DNA of 64,000 bases from Galeopsis tetrahit (GCA_963675135.1 OY776120.1:60570063-60634062); one strand, 5' to 3'; positions 43,801 to 56,051 are shown, counted from the first letter of the stretch. Program-made: numbers and translations. The notes: generated by a model not told the origin, from the sequence alone.

Positions 43801-45324
43801 AATGCTGAAACCTCAGATGCTCTAGATGGTCAAGGGAGGACTCTAGCATCAGTTAAAATGAGGCTTACAGGTTCTAAGGAAGTTGTTCTTCCAATTCTTG
43901 ATGCCAGAATCAGTGAAGTTGAGACTGGTATGCAAACAGTCTCCACTGAGGTCACTAAAGCTAAGGAAGAAATGACCAAATTTACAAAGACTGTGAAGAA
44001 GGAGCAGAAAGGTCTGAAAGAAAGCTACAAGCATAATGTGCTAGCTTTAAAAAGAACAATCAAGGATGCCTTGAGGTAAAGGACAGCAGCTCAGAGAAAG
44101 AAGGCTGAGGAACTTAAAGCTGCAATGGTCAAGGAGGCTGCTGAGAAGTTCACTGTTGAACTTATGGCCAAAGTTTCTGATCAGGTTGTGACCAACCTCA
44201 CTGATATGTTGCGGGCCAAACTTGATCAGACCTTGAAGGCTACTTTGGATAAGATAGTTGCTGAGAAGATGAAGCCAGTACATGCCTTTCTAAGCATGTC
44301 TGATGACAAAATGTAGAACATTCATGATGAGAATGTGTATCTGCTTTAGGAACTTAAGTCCCTCAATCATGCTCAAACCCACCTCTCTGTCACAATGAGT
44401 GAATTGAAGCCCCATTGTTTTGATAATGCCAAAAAGGGGGAAAGAGAGCGAGCAAGGGCAAAAGGTACCTTGAAGATTGGTGAGCCCAAAGCCAAAGACA
44501 AAGAACCTGAAGTTGAAGAAGAAGACATTGGAAAAGGCAAAGGACCAATGAATTTTGAAGACCTGACTGAGGAGGAACAAATTCAGATTGAAGTGAAGAA
44601 GTCCATGGCTTATGTTATTGAAGATCAGGCCAGATGGGAGCAGAGGCCTGGAGGGGAATCTGCAGGGATAGATCCCAAGGAGAAGGACATCCAAGTAATG
44701 GGGAAAGTTGTAAAAGCCACTAGAAGAAAAAGGAAAGAGCAATCTTTCACTGAGTTCCCAACAAGCCTGACCCTGCCCACTGAGTTCCAAGCTGAAGAAG
44801 TTACTCAAGTCAAAGAGACTGAAGAAGGCAGTCAGATTTCCTGAAATCAATGAAGAAGGGGATGAAGAGGAGCCTGAAGCCAAGGAGCCTGAAGAGAAGA
44901 TGTCCAAGCTTGCTGATGATCCCTCAAAGCTGTTTGAAGAGGGATTTGGCAAAGATCCAGAGACTCAACAGAAGTTGGCTCTTCAAAGAGCTAAGGAAAA
45001 GATGGATCAGTTGGTTCAGGCCAACAAAGCTAGGGATGAGAGAAGGGAAAACTTCAAAGCCCCAAGGAAGAGGGCCTCCTACGAAAGATTGAAACCTCAA
45101 CTGCTACAGAGATGGGACACTCAATATCCTCACCATGACAAATGGGTGCCCATTCAGCTAAATGATGTATGGGAAGAGGCTAAGAAGAGATTTGTTCATG
45201 ACTTCTATGTCATAGGAAAATGGCTTGGTGAGAATGTGGAAGATATTTTTGCCTAGTTCATGTTTGACAACTATAGAGAGTTGTATCAGAAGTTGTTTGC
45301 AACAGCTGACATTGCCAGGGCCAA
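40891..45324 (+). pseudogene. Element G env-like ORF, decayed
   Basis: ATG 40891 starts MAPKLKREELVNFNDPSLD. The N-terminal domain (LRVMAAIIDSAEKRVKFDW) aligns with D's ORF (IRIMAAIIDRVQGDW). Open frames continue to about 45324 but are split by stops at 41321 (TAG), 42074 (TGA), 42772 (TAA), 43051 (TGA), 43276 (TGA), 43513 (TAA), 44077 (TAA), 44314 (TAG) and 44842 (TGA), and by frameshifts. Features are a basic VTRSSPRKRKAQPTK segment after a triplicated 18-bp unit, Ser/Pro/acidic linkers and coiled coils (43560-44310). The last codons before the LINE are ADIARANKK. Its tail resumes after the LINE. Function unknown, as for D's ORF. Confidence 0.82.
41732..41785 (+). repeat. Three 18-bp units in G env-like ORF
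   Basis: Three copies of aagcaaggtgttgcagcc (the third has one change) encode KQGVAA repeated in frame. The multiple-of-three length preserves the reading frame, so it may have expanded while the ORF was still under selection. Confidence 0.95.
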
Positions 45325-46728
45325 TAAAAAGGTATGGAATATAAAAGAAAAAAGAAAACCTAAAACCATAAGCTCACAAGTCGAGCCAGAGGCCGGAGTG
45401 CCGTTAAAACCTTGCCCGGGAAAACCCTCCTTAGGGACAAAACCTAGGCGAAGGAAAAAGGTAAACTCCTCTCACAATCAATGTCTGTAAAAGACATTAT
45501 ACAAATCTTTATGCAAGAAAGTAAGTAAGAAATCTGGAGGATAGCCCCTCCAAATGCAGTTGATCTTCGTCTTGGCCACTGCGTCAGCCGCCTGGTTGGC
45601 CTCTCTAAAAGTGTGAGAATACCGAATGCGCATGTCTGTGGTAAGAGGATGAACCTGACTCCAGAGGCCCTGCAGACGCCAAGGGATAGAAGGAGTAGAG
45701 CTCATCAAAGTGCTAACTGTCAGACTGGAGTCCGACTCGATCCATAAAAACCGCCACCCTTGGGCATGGGCATACTGAATAGCAATGAGTGCCTAAACAC
45801 CGCCCCTGCATGCAGACTACCTGGAGAGGATGTTGCACTGTCGTCTGTGTTGATCTTGTACCAATCCGGATCCGGGGGGATCCATCTAATATACGAACCC
45901 TGTCGAGTCGGCTTGTGCCTGCCCAAAACACCAAGAGATCTAGCAATCAAGAGATCCCGAACTGAACCGTCAACATAACCCCTAGAGATGCTATTGGCTT
46001 CCCTAATACAAGCAACGATCTGCGCCATACAACGTCTGACTGAGGGGGAAACCCCATCAAAGACCACCCTGTTCCGCAGAGCCCAAATAGCCCAAACTGT
46101 AGTGACAAAAGCCGCTCTCCATAACTCCAAAGACTGCGGACCCAATCGAACTCTAGTAGCCTGGAGGAAGATATGAAGAAAGCTGATCCCTGTGTGGATC
46201 GTGACTCTAAAAAGCCGAGTCAGATGCTGAAGAACCTCCAGAGTGAATGGACAGTGAGCTAATAAGTGGTCTAAAGACTCAGAGTCTCTACGACAGAGCA
46301 TACACATCGAAGGACCGTGAATCCCAAATGAGACCAGCCAATCAGAAGTAGGGAGCTTGCCCCATATCGCCCTCCAAATAACCGTAGAACGACACATCGG
46401 AATGAAGGAACTCGAAATCCACGACGACCAGCCAAGACGAGGGAGAGGAGATCTGAGCATGTCATAGGCCACTCGAGAGGTTAGCTCCCCTAAGGTGGTA
46501 CCTTCCCAAATACGTTTGTCGGGGCCATGAAGAACCCTAATCTGAAGGATGTCTCTGACGATATCAGTGAAGTCTGTAACGAAGCACTCCTCAAAGTGCC
46601 AACAATCGTCATAGAAGAAGTCCCCAACCGTGCTCTTCAGGGTAGCAGCAAACCAATCCGGGAGGCCAATCTTATCAGAAATAGTGTAACCCAACCAGTT
46701 ATCATGCCAGAAGCTAACTGTCGAACTT
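45325..46728 (-). mobile_element. LINE (L1-type) fragment, reverse strand, 5' truncated
   Basis: The minus strand encodes FWHDNWLGYTISDKIG, then the RT zinc-binding region (STVIWRAIWGKLPTSDWLV, CMLCRRDSESLDHLLAHCPF), then an RNase H domain (IRWIPPDPDWYKINTDD). After a frameshift near 45785 this continues as AIQYAHAQGWRFLWIESDS and REANQAADAVAKT, ending near 45485. The 3' UTR has the gttttaac/ggttttcccgg style seen in plant L1 elements. Endonuclease and RT catalytic parts are missing. The insertion splits G's env-like ORF; no poly(A) or target duplication is evident. Confidence 0.88.
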
Positions 46729-46885
46729 GATTGATGAAGGGAAGATCTTGGAGGAGTTTATCTCCATAATGAAGATGGAGAAGATGAAGTTGGGCCCTAA
46801 AGGAACAAATCAGGAGATTTGGGAACTGAAGAAGAGAGTATGGGCTCAGTATGGGATTGCACCTCAAGATGATGAATCCTTCTGA
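46729..46885 (+). pseudogene. Element G env-like ORF, tail after the LINE
   Basis: Reads LIDEGKILEEFISIMKMEKM then WELKKRVWAQYGIAPQDDES and stops at TGA 46883-46885. The position and charged character match the end of D's env-like ORF (HKHMLEIKNRMYLAFRIP). Confidence 0.65.
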
Positions 46886-47186
46886 AGAATGAGTTCTCTC
46901 TTCCCTTATCTACCTTTAATCTGTTGTTTCTCTATTTGTTATTATAATTTCAGCATAGTTAGTCCTTATAATTTTCTGCACTGTAATGCTTGATAATATA
47001 TATGATAAGGACAACTGATTTTATCAAGAGATAACAACTCATTATCTCAACTAGCCTGACTTAACCTATATACTTGATTTATTATTGTGCTAACAGTTTG
47101 TTTCAGGAAAATTGATCAGATCATCCTTCCTGAAGACAAGTTTAGTGTAAGTCAAGTTTCCTTTGTAAATAGGTTTTGGCATCATC
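46886..47186 (+). other. G 3' untranslated region
   Basis: AT-rich and without genes. It ends with ggttttggcatcatcaaaa (47172-47190), which overlaps the start of the PPT and can pair with the ttttgat...ccaaaacc motif at 47219-47240 in the LTR. Confidence 0.6.
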
Positions 47187-47200
47187 AAAAAGGAGGAAAT
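47187..47200 (+). other. Polypurine tract of G
   Basis: aaaaaggaggaaat lies directly before TGTTGGG at 47201, the same layout as D. Confidence 0.88.
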
Positions 47201-48782
47201 TGTTGGGAAATGAATTGGTTTTGATTAAGATACCAAAACCCCTGATTGATGATGATCAGCTTAGTTGAGATAAATAGAAAGTGTATCAGTGTAGTTGTCT
47301 CAAGAGAGTTGAGACAGTAAAAATGACTAAGTCTAGAATCTAAAAAATGTTGAGTTATTTAGTTTTCAGGATAGTTGTCCATAGCTGAAATGTTAGACAA
47401 CTTTTTTTTTTTAAGTCCACTTGATCAAGTATGCTGAATACATGAAGACAAGTCAGCTGAAGAAGACAACTTGCCTGAATGATCACAACTCAAGTAAAGC
47501 CTGATAAAGACAGAAAGACACTAATGAGGACAATGACTGATCAAGTCTAAGAAGATCAAGAGCATTGAATGCTGCTATCTCAGAAGACAACTTTAATGAA
47601 GCATTAATGCCATCAAGCCTGAACAAAGCATTGAAGACTTAGAAGAATTAAAGACTATGGAATTGAATGAATGAAAGTACATTCCATGTGCAGCAGAAAA
47701 GTTCAGAGCACTTGTCCTATCTGACCGTTGGAAAAGTACAAAGTCTGACATGAAACAACCTTGGAAAATGTGCAATTTTGGAAACTGACACAAGTCTTAT
47801 CAGCCGCATTTTTCAGAAGTCAACACATTCATTCAAGCAACCATTGAAGAACCTTCTTGCACAGTGGATAATAGAAGGTTGCTCTCTTAGCCGTTTCAAT
47901 GGAGCTGTAAATCGACAATTTGAAAGTCTATCTCTCCAACGGATAGATGATCAAAGTGTTCTATAAATTTAGAAGTGATCCAAGGATTCAAGTATCCAAC
48001 AATCTGCTATCAAACTACTGTCAAGCATTCAAGGAAACCAAAACTCATTCTAAGAATTCCAAGTTTCCTGATCACTTCTAGCTAAGACATACTTGTAATA
48101 TTCCAAGCTTAGCACTGAGATATCCTAACCCTTTACACTGCTCTTCTTGTAAAGGATATCTCAATTAGTTGGAACCAAACCTCAAACTCTTACCTCATAA
48201 GTGAAGTAGAGTTTGTTGTAGAAGTGAGGAGTTAAGGACTGTTAAGAGTAAATACAGTCTTAGCTCTGAGAAGTTGAGCACTAGGACTCAGATTATCCTA
48301 GGGATCAAAGCACTAAGATAGTGTTGTTGATCAAGTGCACCTTGGCACTATAAAACAAGTTAATTCAAGGTGTTAAGGAATTATCTTGTTCAATCAGGGA
48401 AAGTGGATGTAGGAGCTTGAGCCTTTGAACCACTATAAATTGTTGTGCTATTTACATTCTGCATTGCTTTCTAACTCACATTACTTATAAAGATTATTCT
48501 GAAAAACTAAGTAAAACAGTTTTTGGACAAAGTCCCTGATAAACTGGTTTTTCAGAATTCAACCTGGAGTATTCTTTCAAAGAAAAGGTCAACCACATTC
48601 CGCACTTAAACAACTCTTTTAGATAGTTATTCAACTGAACACTTCCTATTTTTCAGTAGAGTGAGTATCTATCAAAGTTATTCATTCAGAACAGTTGTCA
48701 GACAACTTTCCTGATAAGGTTAAATTGTTTTTAAAAGAAAGAATTTGCATACACAAGTGCATTCGCCCCCCCCCCCCCATAC
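47201..48782 (+). mobile_element. Element G 3' LTR, truncated at its end
   Basis: Starts TGTTGGGAAATGAATTGG and follows E's LTR throughout (without the pogo insertion), including gaccacattccgca and a run of 13 C. It stops at ccatac, about 35 bases short of the expected ggaccaaca end. The next bases belong to H's LTR interior, so no target duplication survives. Confidence 0.9.
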
Positions 48783-49330
48783 ATACTAATTCAGATCAAA
48801 TGATTGATGAGAAAATCTTAAGATCAAAAGCATAGAATGCAACTACTTCAAGAGACAACATTTATGAAGCATTAAACCCATCAAACCTGAACAAGCATTG
48901 AAGACTTAGAAGCATTAAAGACTGAAGACTTATAACCACTATAAATTGGTGTGTCATTTACTTACTGCATTAATCTTACTTGACCATATTCACACATTGC
49001 ACTCAAAGCTTTAATGAAAATTGATAACATAAAAGTTGAGAAAAACAGCTTTGGACAAAGTCCCTAATAAACTAGTTTTCAGAAATTAATTAAGGAGTTT
49101 CACTTTAGAAAAAGGGCCAACCATATTCCGCACTTTATAAATTATTTAGATAGTTGTCCAACTGATTACTTTATAGTTTTCAGTAGGTTAATTATCTATT
49201 GAAGTTCACTCATTCAGAGTAGTTGTCAAACAACTCTCTTGATAGGACAAACTGTTTTAAAAAGAAAAATTTGCATAACAAGTGCATCCCCCCCCCATAC
49301 ACTTGTGTCATACACCTTTGAGGACCAAAA
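48783..49330 (+). mobile_element. Element H 5' LTR, both 5'-truncated and internally deleted
   Basis: It begins in mid-LTR sequence (agcattgaatgc-like and gaagcattaa blocks found at 47560-47610). It then jumps after gactgaagac to aaccactataaattgg, skipping several hundred bases. It ends with the attccgca block, a run of nine C and ggaccaaaa (others have ggaccaaca), then the primer-binding site. It has lost its TATA region, so no promoter remains. Confidence 0.85.
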
Positions 49331-49332
49331 AG

Positions 49333-49344
49333 TGGTATCAGAGC
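49333..49344 (+). other. Primer-binding site of H
   Basis: tggtatcagagc lies two bases after the LTR end, as in A, B and D. Confidence 0.9.
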
Positions 49345-49468
49345 AGGGGTTCATAGACCACTGCTTGTGAAAATCCATTTTATTTTCAAAATTAACATTT
49401 TATGTAGTCGCTGAACTGATCCATTTCTGAAACACCTATTTTTGTTTATCTAACCATATCTTGTAAAG

Positions 49469-51937
49469 ATGGTTAAAAATGCAGTTCCAGGTAATGTTGT
49501 TGAGACCATTAACAACATGGGCCCCAACCAATTGAATCACATATCCAATCATAAGCTGCCAATGTTCTCAATTGAGAACTATAATTTTTGGAAGATTAGA
49601 ATAAGAGCTCATATTGCTTGTCAACATGACGAAATGTTGAAGGTCATTACAAATGGACCATTCACCTTTACAAAGGTAAATCCCAAGCTCAATGATGCTC
49701 AGAAAGAAGATCCTAGGGAGATGTTGCCAAAAGATGAAGATGACCTGACTGCTGAAGAAAGAAAAATAAATAATTTGAATTATGTTGCCATGAACACATT
49801 GTACAAGACCATTCCAGATGCAGTGATGGAAAGAGTATACCACTGCATCACAGCAAAGGGGATTTGGGATACTCTAACACACATGTGTGAAGGTACCCAA
49901 AAGATTAAAGAAAGCAAGCTCCAAGTGGCAATTTAGAAATATGAGCAATTCACCATGGAGCCCAATGAAACAATTGATCATCTTGATGGCAGATTCACTG
50001 ACATCGTGAATGAGATCAATTCACTAGGAAAGTTCTATGCCAAAAGAGAAGTGGCATTGAAAATCTTGAGAAGTCTCACATCCAAGTGGGACATCTATTC
50101 AATCATGATGCAAAACACAAGCAACCTTGACAACATGCCCATGCAGCAAGTGTTCTTTGAACTCAAAGCCTATTAGTTTGACCCGAATAGAAAGAAGGTA
50201 CATGAGGAGCCATCCACCTCCAGCAAAGGTGTTGCATTCAAAGCCATTGAACCAGAAAAGAAAAGTGTTTAGAGGTCATCAAAGTCAGTCTCCAAGACTG
50301 AAATGAAGGAGGAACTGTCTCTCATGGCCAGAAGATTTGAAAAGTTAAATTCAAGGTTTGGTAGATACAAAAAATTCTACCAAGACAACATAAACAGGAG
50401 AAGTTACAACTCACCAGACAGCAAATTAGAGGACAAACACTCTGATGAAAAGAAAGAAGATAAATATGTTGACAAGAGGAAGTCCAGCAAAACTGACCCA
50501 TCATCATCTAGAAGGAAGAATTCTTCAAGCAAGAAGAAAGATGATGAAGATGTGTGTTACAACTGTCAGAAGAAAGGATACTTTCAATATGACTGCCCTG
50601 ATCTTAGCACAAATGAAAGGAAAGAGAGACAAGCTAAGAGGGATAAGAGATTGAGCAACAGAAAGGCCATGGTTGCTGGTGATGAATCTGGAAGTGAAGA
50701 AAGTGTCTACTCATCTGATAATGGACTATTCTCCAACAGTGACAGTGATGATGACTGTCAAATGGCCTTTGAAAATGAAGAGGTATGTTCATCTTCCAGC
50801 TCTTCAATTAACACACATGAATCTAGTAAAGCCCACCTAAAATTTTCTTTTGGAAAGTTAATGGAGGACTTCACCAGATTACAAGAGCTGCACAACTTAA
50901 CCTTGAGAGAAAATGAACTTCTGAGTTCTAAAGTTAAAAACCCCAACCTGCCTGAACTTGACTTTGACATTAAATCAACTGAGTTGTATCAGCAGATTGT
51001 GAGAGAGCATGATGAAGTGTCTCTCAAAGTCTCTTAACAACAAAAGTTGATTGATGAGCAAAATCTGGTTCTAAAGAAAAAGGGTTTTGAATTTAGAACT
51101 CTACAAGCCAAATTTGATAATCTCTCACATGAATTTGATGCTCTTAAATTAAGTGACGAGAGCCTAAAAATAAGGATGTCTGCCCTGAATAAATCCTCTA
51201 GGGCAATAGAGAAAATTCAAGGATTCAAAAGACCAATGGCTCAAAGAAGTGGATTAGGCTATGATCCATGTGAATCCTCACCTGGTCTTAGTGTTGCTTC
51301 AATCAATAACACTAAGAGAACCTTTGTAAGGTCAGTGGCCCAATTAAAAGAAAACGAAATGGAAGTGTATCAGCCACTGATCAGGAATAAGTGCAAAGAA
51401 ACCTTAGTTCCTACTCGAGTAAACAACATCCCTAAGCCCAAACCTAAGGAAAAGGCTAAGGTTGTTGAATACAAGAGGTATGAGTTTCAGAAAGGTAGAT
51501 CCAAAGGAAGGACAACCTACCTGAACACTCATTATAGGAGTTGTCCAAAGTATGTCCAAAAGAGGCCAACGCACATGAGGCAACCTCAACTGAACAGACC
51601 AAGGCCCAACCCCACTGAAAGGTATAATGGCTTCAGGAAGCCTAAACCCTTCGTGCTAAAGGAAAAAGGCCATCCTAACACTTATCCACAAAGGCCCTAC
51701 CAAGCTGCACCTAAGCCCAATAAGTTTAGGAGATTTGCCCCAAAGAAATTTTCACACCCTCCTGATACTTATAGGACTAACACTTATGCACAAAACCCAC
51801 CTAAGGCATTTAAGGGTAGGACTGTGTATGTAGATGTCAATGGAAACCAAGTTAGCCACTTTGGGTCAATCAAAGTAATTAGGCAGATTTGGGTTCCAAA
51901 GGGTACAGCTAACCCTCTAGGACCCAACATTCAAGGG
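49469..51937 (+). pseudogene. Element H gag with four nonsense codons
   Basis: ATG 49469 starts MVKNAVPGNVVETINNMGPN. The copia Gag domain follows (KLPMFSIENYNFWKIRIRAH, then TIPDAVMERVYHCITAKGIW). TAGs at 49934, 50174 and 50270 and TAA at 51035 interrupt an otherwise continuous frame. The zinc knuckle reads CYNCQKKGYFQYDC: the histidine ligand is tyrosine (tac, 50579-50581). An acidic stretch, a coiled coil and a basic Arg/Pro tail (RPTHMRQPQLNRPRPN) end at IWVPKGTANPLGPNIQG. The frame is full length, so decay is by point changes. Confidence 0.93.
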
Positions 51938-51960
51938 GTACCTAAAGTTTGAATTTGCAG
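51938..51960 (+). other. Gag-pol junction of H with GT...AG segment
   Basis: 23 nt starting gtacctaaag and ending atttgcag. Gag codon GGG precedes it and pol codons GTG TGC AAA GAC follow. Leaving it out joins the two frames in phase. Unspliced, gag ends at TGA 51950-51952. Confidence 0.5.
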
Positions 51961-51974
51961 GTGTGCAAAGACCA

Positions 51975-53709
51975 TGTTGGGAATAAAATGAGTTTTGATT
52001 ATGATACCAAAACCCCCTGAGATATACCAAGTAGATAAGTAAATTTCAATGAACATGTTTTCAAAACTGTTGGAACATGTAGACTAAGACAAGTAGAGAA
52101 GCTGATGTGTTAGGCAGCTCTCAGATTAATAGATGCACTAGTTGAGAGGGAACACATGCTTACAAGTTAATTAAGATCAAGTCCCCTCAAGGCTCAGGTT
52201 CTGGATTGACCCCAAGTCTGCTGAAGGACAAGTATGCTGATCAAGGAGAATCAGTTCAAAGACAACTTAGTGGATGACAAACATGAGTTAAGATGCATCA
52301 TCAAAGAATTAATCTACTGCATCACACAAAGCTCAGAAGGATTGTCCATCTAGAGTGTTTCAGAAGAGTTGTCTCAGCACACTTAAGCCAAAATCTGTCT
52401 CAAGGACAACTGTGCTGAAAGAGGTCAAGACCACTTTTCCATGACATATATGCTCAAAGAATCATTCTATCAAGTCATGAAAAGAGAAAGAGCTAAGTCA
52501 TCTGAAGAGCTCAAGGGCCAACACTGCTGATGAGGAAACTCTACTGAAACTGATAAGTAGAGTTGTCCAAGAGGTAAGGAATGTTGTCCTTATCTCAGGA
52601 CCCTTGATAAGAAGAGATGTCCATGTTTGACCAATTGAATCTTGAGGTCAGACATTGGGAAAAGTGCTGCAGAATGAAGACAAAGTGGTTACAACCGTTT
52701 ATTTCCCAAATTAAGGACATGTCACTATCAGAGTCTGTCTTCCAGTTTGAAGATTTCAAGGAAGACATTTATAGACATTTGAGGCTGCCTCTCCAACGGG
52801 CAAATCCTCAAATTTGTCTATAAATACAGAAGTGTGAAGACCATTTGAAGCAAGACTAGAGAATCCAATCTACTGAATCCAACTACAACTACTCTGAAGC
52901 TTCAAAGTCCTCAAAAGACATTCTTAGTCTTCAAACACTTCATCTAAGCTGAACACCATTGTATAAATCATACAAGAGCTTAGAGAGATATCCTATCCTT
53001 ATACACTGACCTTCATTGTAAAGGATATCTCATTAGTTGGAACCTTACTTCAACCCTTATACCTTTCAAGTGAGAAGGTTGTAGTAGTAGAAGTGGAAGG
53101 AACTAACTGTTGAGAGAAGAACAGTTCAGTTCTGAGTTGAGAAAGGGTACTAGGACTCTAGACATCCTAGGGATCAAGGCACCAAGTAGTGGTGTGGTTG
53201 ATCAAGTGCACCTTAGCACTATAAAATAAGTTAATTCCAAGAGTGAAGGAATTATCCTGTTAAATCAGGGAAAGTGGATGTAGGAGCTTGAGTCTCTGAA
53301 CCACTATAAACTCTTGTGTTGATTTACATTCAAAGTACTTTACATACATTCAACACTGCACACAAACTGGACTTTCAAAGATACATATCACAAACTGTGC
53401 AAAAACCTGATTTGGATAAGTTCCCTGATAGACTGTGATAAACTGTTAAGGTAATTTCAGAATATTAAAGGAGTTTAAACTAAAGGGCTAACCACTAATT
53501 CCGCACATATAACTCACTTAGATAGTTATTCAACTAAGTACTCAATAGCACTTAATAGTTTGATTATCTTAGAAGAGTTAATCACATCAGCAGAGTTGTC
53601 CAGGACAACCTTGTTGAAGACTGGTTTGATCAAGTTTTAAAAGAAATTGCATACAAGTGTATTCCCCCCCCCCCCATACACTTGTTATATACTCCTTTCA
53701 GGACCAACA
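51975..53709 (+). mobile_element. Element I: solo LTR in H at the start of pol
   Basis: One LTR of 1735 bp, TGTTGGGAATAAAATGAG to ggaccaaca, flanked by the perfect duplication GACCA (51970-51974 and 53710-53714). It is related to but distinct from E/G, and closest to J. It includes ttttgat...ccaaaacc at the start, gtggatgtagg...gaaccactataaac, attccgca and a run of 12 C. There is no internal sequence, so it formed by recombination between two LTRs. Confidence 0.93.
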
Positions 53710-53714
53710 GACCA

Positions 53715-54173
53715 CAAGAAGAAGAGAAGTATAAACAAAAGAACAACATGGTACTTGGACAGTGGATGCTTAAGACACATGACTGGAAACAAGGAACTTC
53801 TCTCTGACTTCATTGACAAAGATGGTCCTTTAGTAACCCTTGGAGATAGCTCACAAGGATTTACAAGAGGCTATGGTACATTAAACATTGGTTCTGTGAA
53901 AATTATTAATGTTTCATATGTCCTAGGTCTGAAATACAACTTACTGTCCATAAGTCAAATTTGTGATAAAGGCTATAGTATTGAATTTGCATGCAATGAA
54001 TGTATTATCAAGAATAAATCAACACAACAGGTGCTACTAACAGGGTTGAGAAAGGGAAATGTTTATTTTGCAGATTGGAGCAAAACCTATGAAGAAGTCT
54101 GCCTTATTGCCAAAGGCTCAAGTGAACAACGCTGGTTGTGGCACAAGAGGTTAAACCACCTGAATTTCAAAAC
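53715..54173 (+). pseudogene. Element H pol, protease/pre-integrase part
   Basis: Continues VCKDH across solo LTR I with KKKRSINKRTTWYLDSGC and HMTGNKELLSDFIDKDG. The pre-integrase region (RWLWHKRLNHLNFK) ends where solo LTR J inserts. The frame is open throughout. It closely matches G's pol, but G lacks about 10 bases after GDSSQ that H retains (GFTRGYGTLNIG). Confidence 0.92.
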
Positions 54174-55915
54174 TGTTGGGAATAAAATGAGATTTTGATT
54201 AAGATACCAAAACCCCTTAAGACATGCAATGTAAGATAAGTCAAATTTCAATATGTATGTTTCAGGAATGTTGGAACATATAGATCAGGCTAGTTGAACA
54301 TCTGACATGTTAGGCAGCTTATAGATGTTTAGATGCATAAGTTGAGGGGGAACACAACCTTAGAAGATCACAAGAATCAAGATCCTCAAGGCTCAGAATC
54401 AGAAGACCTCAACCCTACTGATAACTAAAGTCAGAAGAGTTCAATTGTGCTGATAGCAGAATCAGCAGTATAGGATCGGAAGAGTCAATCTCTCTGAATG
54501 GCCAATGTTAGAAGATCACATCAATTAGACCAAGCCTACTGACATGTATAATATCAAGATCAGAAGAGATGTCCAAAAGAGTTGATCAGCACATTAAATC
54601 TGAAATGCACAAAAACAGTCTAAGTAAAGAGACAACTGTGCTGATGAGGTCAACTTCACTGATATGGAAGATATGCACTTATAAGAAATTCAAGATTGAT
54701 TCAGTGAAGATGAGAAGCCAACTCAACTGAAGAAGCTAGCCAACACTGCTGATAAGCTAAGTCATGGATCAGTCCTGAACACAAGGAATGTTGTCCTTAA
54801 TCATGGATCAATGATCAGGAAGAATGTCTTCATGTTTGACTGATGAATCAATAAGTCAGATATTGGAAAGAGTGCATATAAGTCAAGAAAAGAAACTCTA
54901 GTCGATTACTTCCCAAGTTGAAGACATGTCACTTTCTAAGAATCTGTCCTCAAGGTACAAAGTTCAAGGAAGACAAATATAGACAATTTGAGGTTGTCTC
55001 TCCAACGGACAAATCCTCATTTTGCTCTTTAAATATTGGAGTTTGGAAACCATTAAAGGCAAGGAAACTACAAGCATTCAAAGCATACAAGCCATTAAGC
55101 TCTAGCAAAGAATACATCATTCTTTAGTTTCCATACACTTCCAGTTACCAACTAAGCTGAATCCAATGTATATCATTCAAAGCTTATAGGGATATGATAT
55201 CCTTATACAGTACTTCATTGTAAAGGATATCTCAACTTAGTTGGAACTAACCTTAACCCTTAAACCTTTCAAGGAAAGTTAGGAGTGTTGTTGTAGAAGT
55301 GTGAGAACTAGAATTGTCAAGAGAAGTATAGTTTAGTTCTAGTTGAGTGAGTACTAGGACTCATAATTCCTAGGGATCAAGGCACTAAGGAGTAGTGTGG
55401 TTGATCAGTGCACCTTGGCACTATAAAACAAGTTAATTCCAAGTGAAGGAATTATCTTGTTAAATCAGGGAAGTGGATGTAGGACCTTGAGTCTCTGAAC
55501 CACTATAAACTCTTGTGTTATTTACGTTCAAGTCATTTCATACAAGTAACACGGCCATACACTGCACACAAACTGATCTTCAAAAGATAACCAACACTGA
55601 TTGTGCAAAACAGTTTTGGGACAAGTCCCCTGATAACTGTTTAAGTGTTAAGAAGGTTTTCAGAATTAAAAGGAGTTTAAATATAAAGGGACAACCATAA
55701 TTCCGCACTTATAACTTACTTAGATAGTTATTCAACTGATTACTCCATAGTATGCAGTAGTTTGATTATCTGAACAAAGTTATACATACTAAGAGAAGTT
55801 GACAAGATAACTCTCCTGATAGCCTGATTTGTTTCAAAAGTAAAGAATTTGCATACACAAGTGCATTCCCCCCCCCCCCCCATACACTTGTGTCATACTC
55901 CTTTCAGGACGAACA
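54174..55915 (+). mobile_element. Element J: second solo LTR in H pol
   Basis: 1742 bp, from TGTTGGGAATAAAATGAG to ggacgaaca, flanked by the perfect duplication AAAAC (54169-54173 and 55916-55920). The start is identical to that of solo LTR I and the body is similar, so it is the same family inserted twice into one element. A run of 14 C between inverted repeats lies at 55855-55892. Confidence 0.93.
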
Positions 55916-55920
55916 AAAAC

Positions 55921-56051
55921 CATCAACAAACTTGCAAGAAACTCTCTAGTGAAGGGGTTGTAAACCAAATGTTCATCAAAGAACATGTATGCCAACCATG
56001 TCAGGAAGGAAAGCAAATAAAGGCCTCATTCAAAGGAAAACATACTAAAAG
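55921..56051 (+). pseudogene. Element H pol, last visible part
   Basis: Resumes as INKLARNSLVKGL, then a frameshift. In the other frame MFIKEHVCQPCQEGKQIKAS keeps the CX2C zinc pair, then FKGKHTKS. It is cut at 56052 by element F on the other strand. The rest of H's pol would lie beyond F. Confidence 0.85.

Noticed and set aside
45260..45490. Fusion of G env-like ORF with LINE 3' end as a new gene
   Set aside because: The open stretch past 45324 is reverse-strand LINE 3' UTR read by chance.
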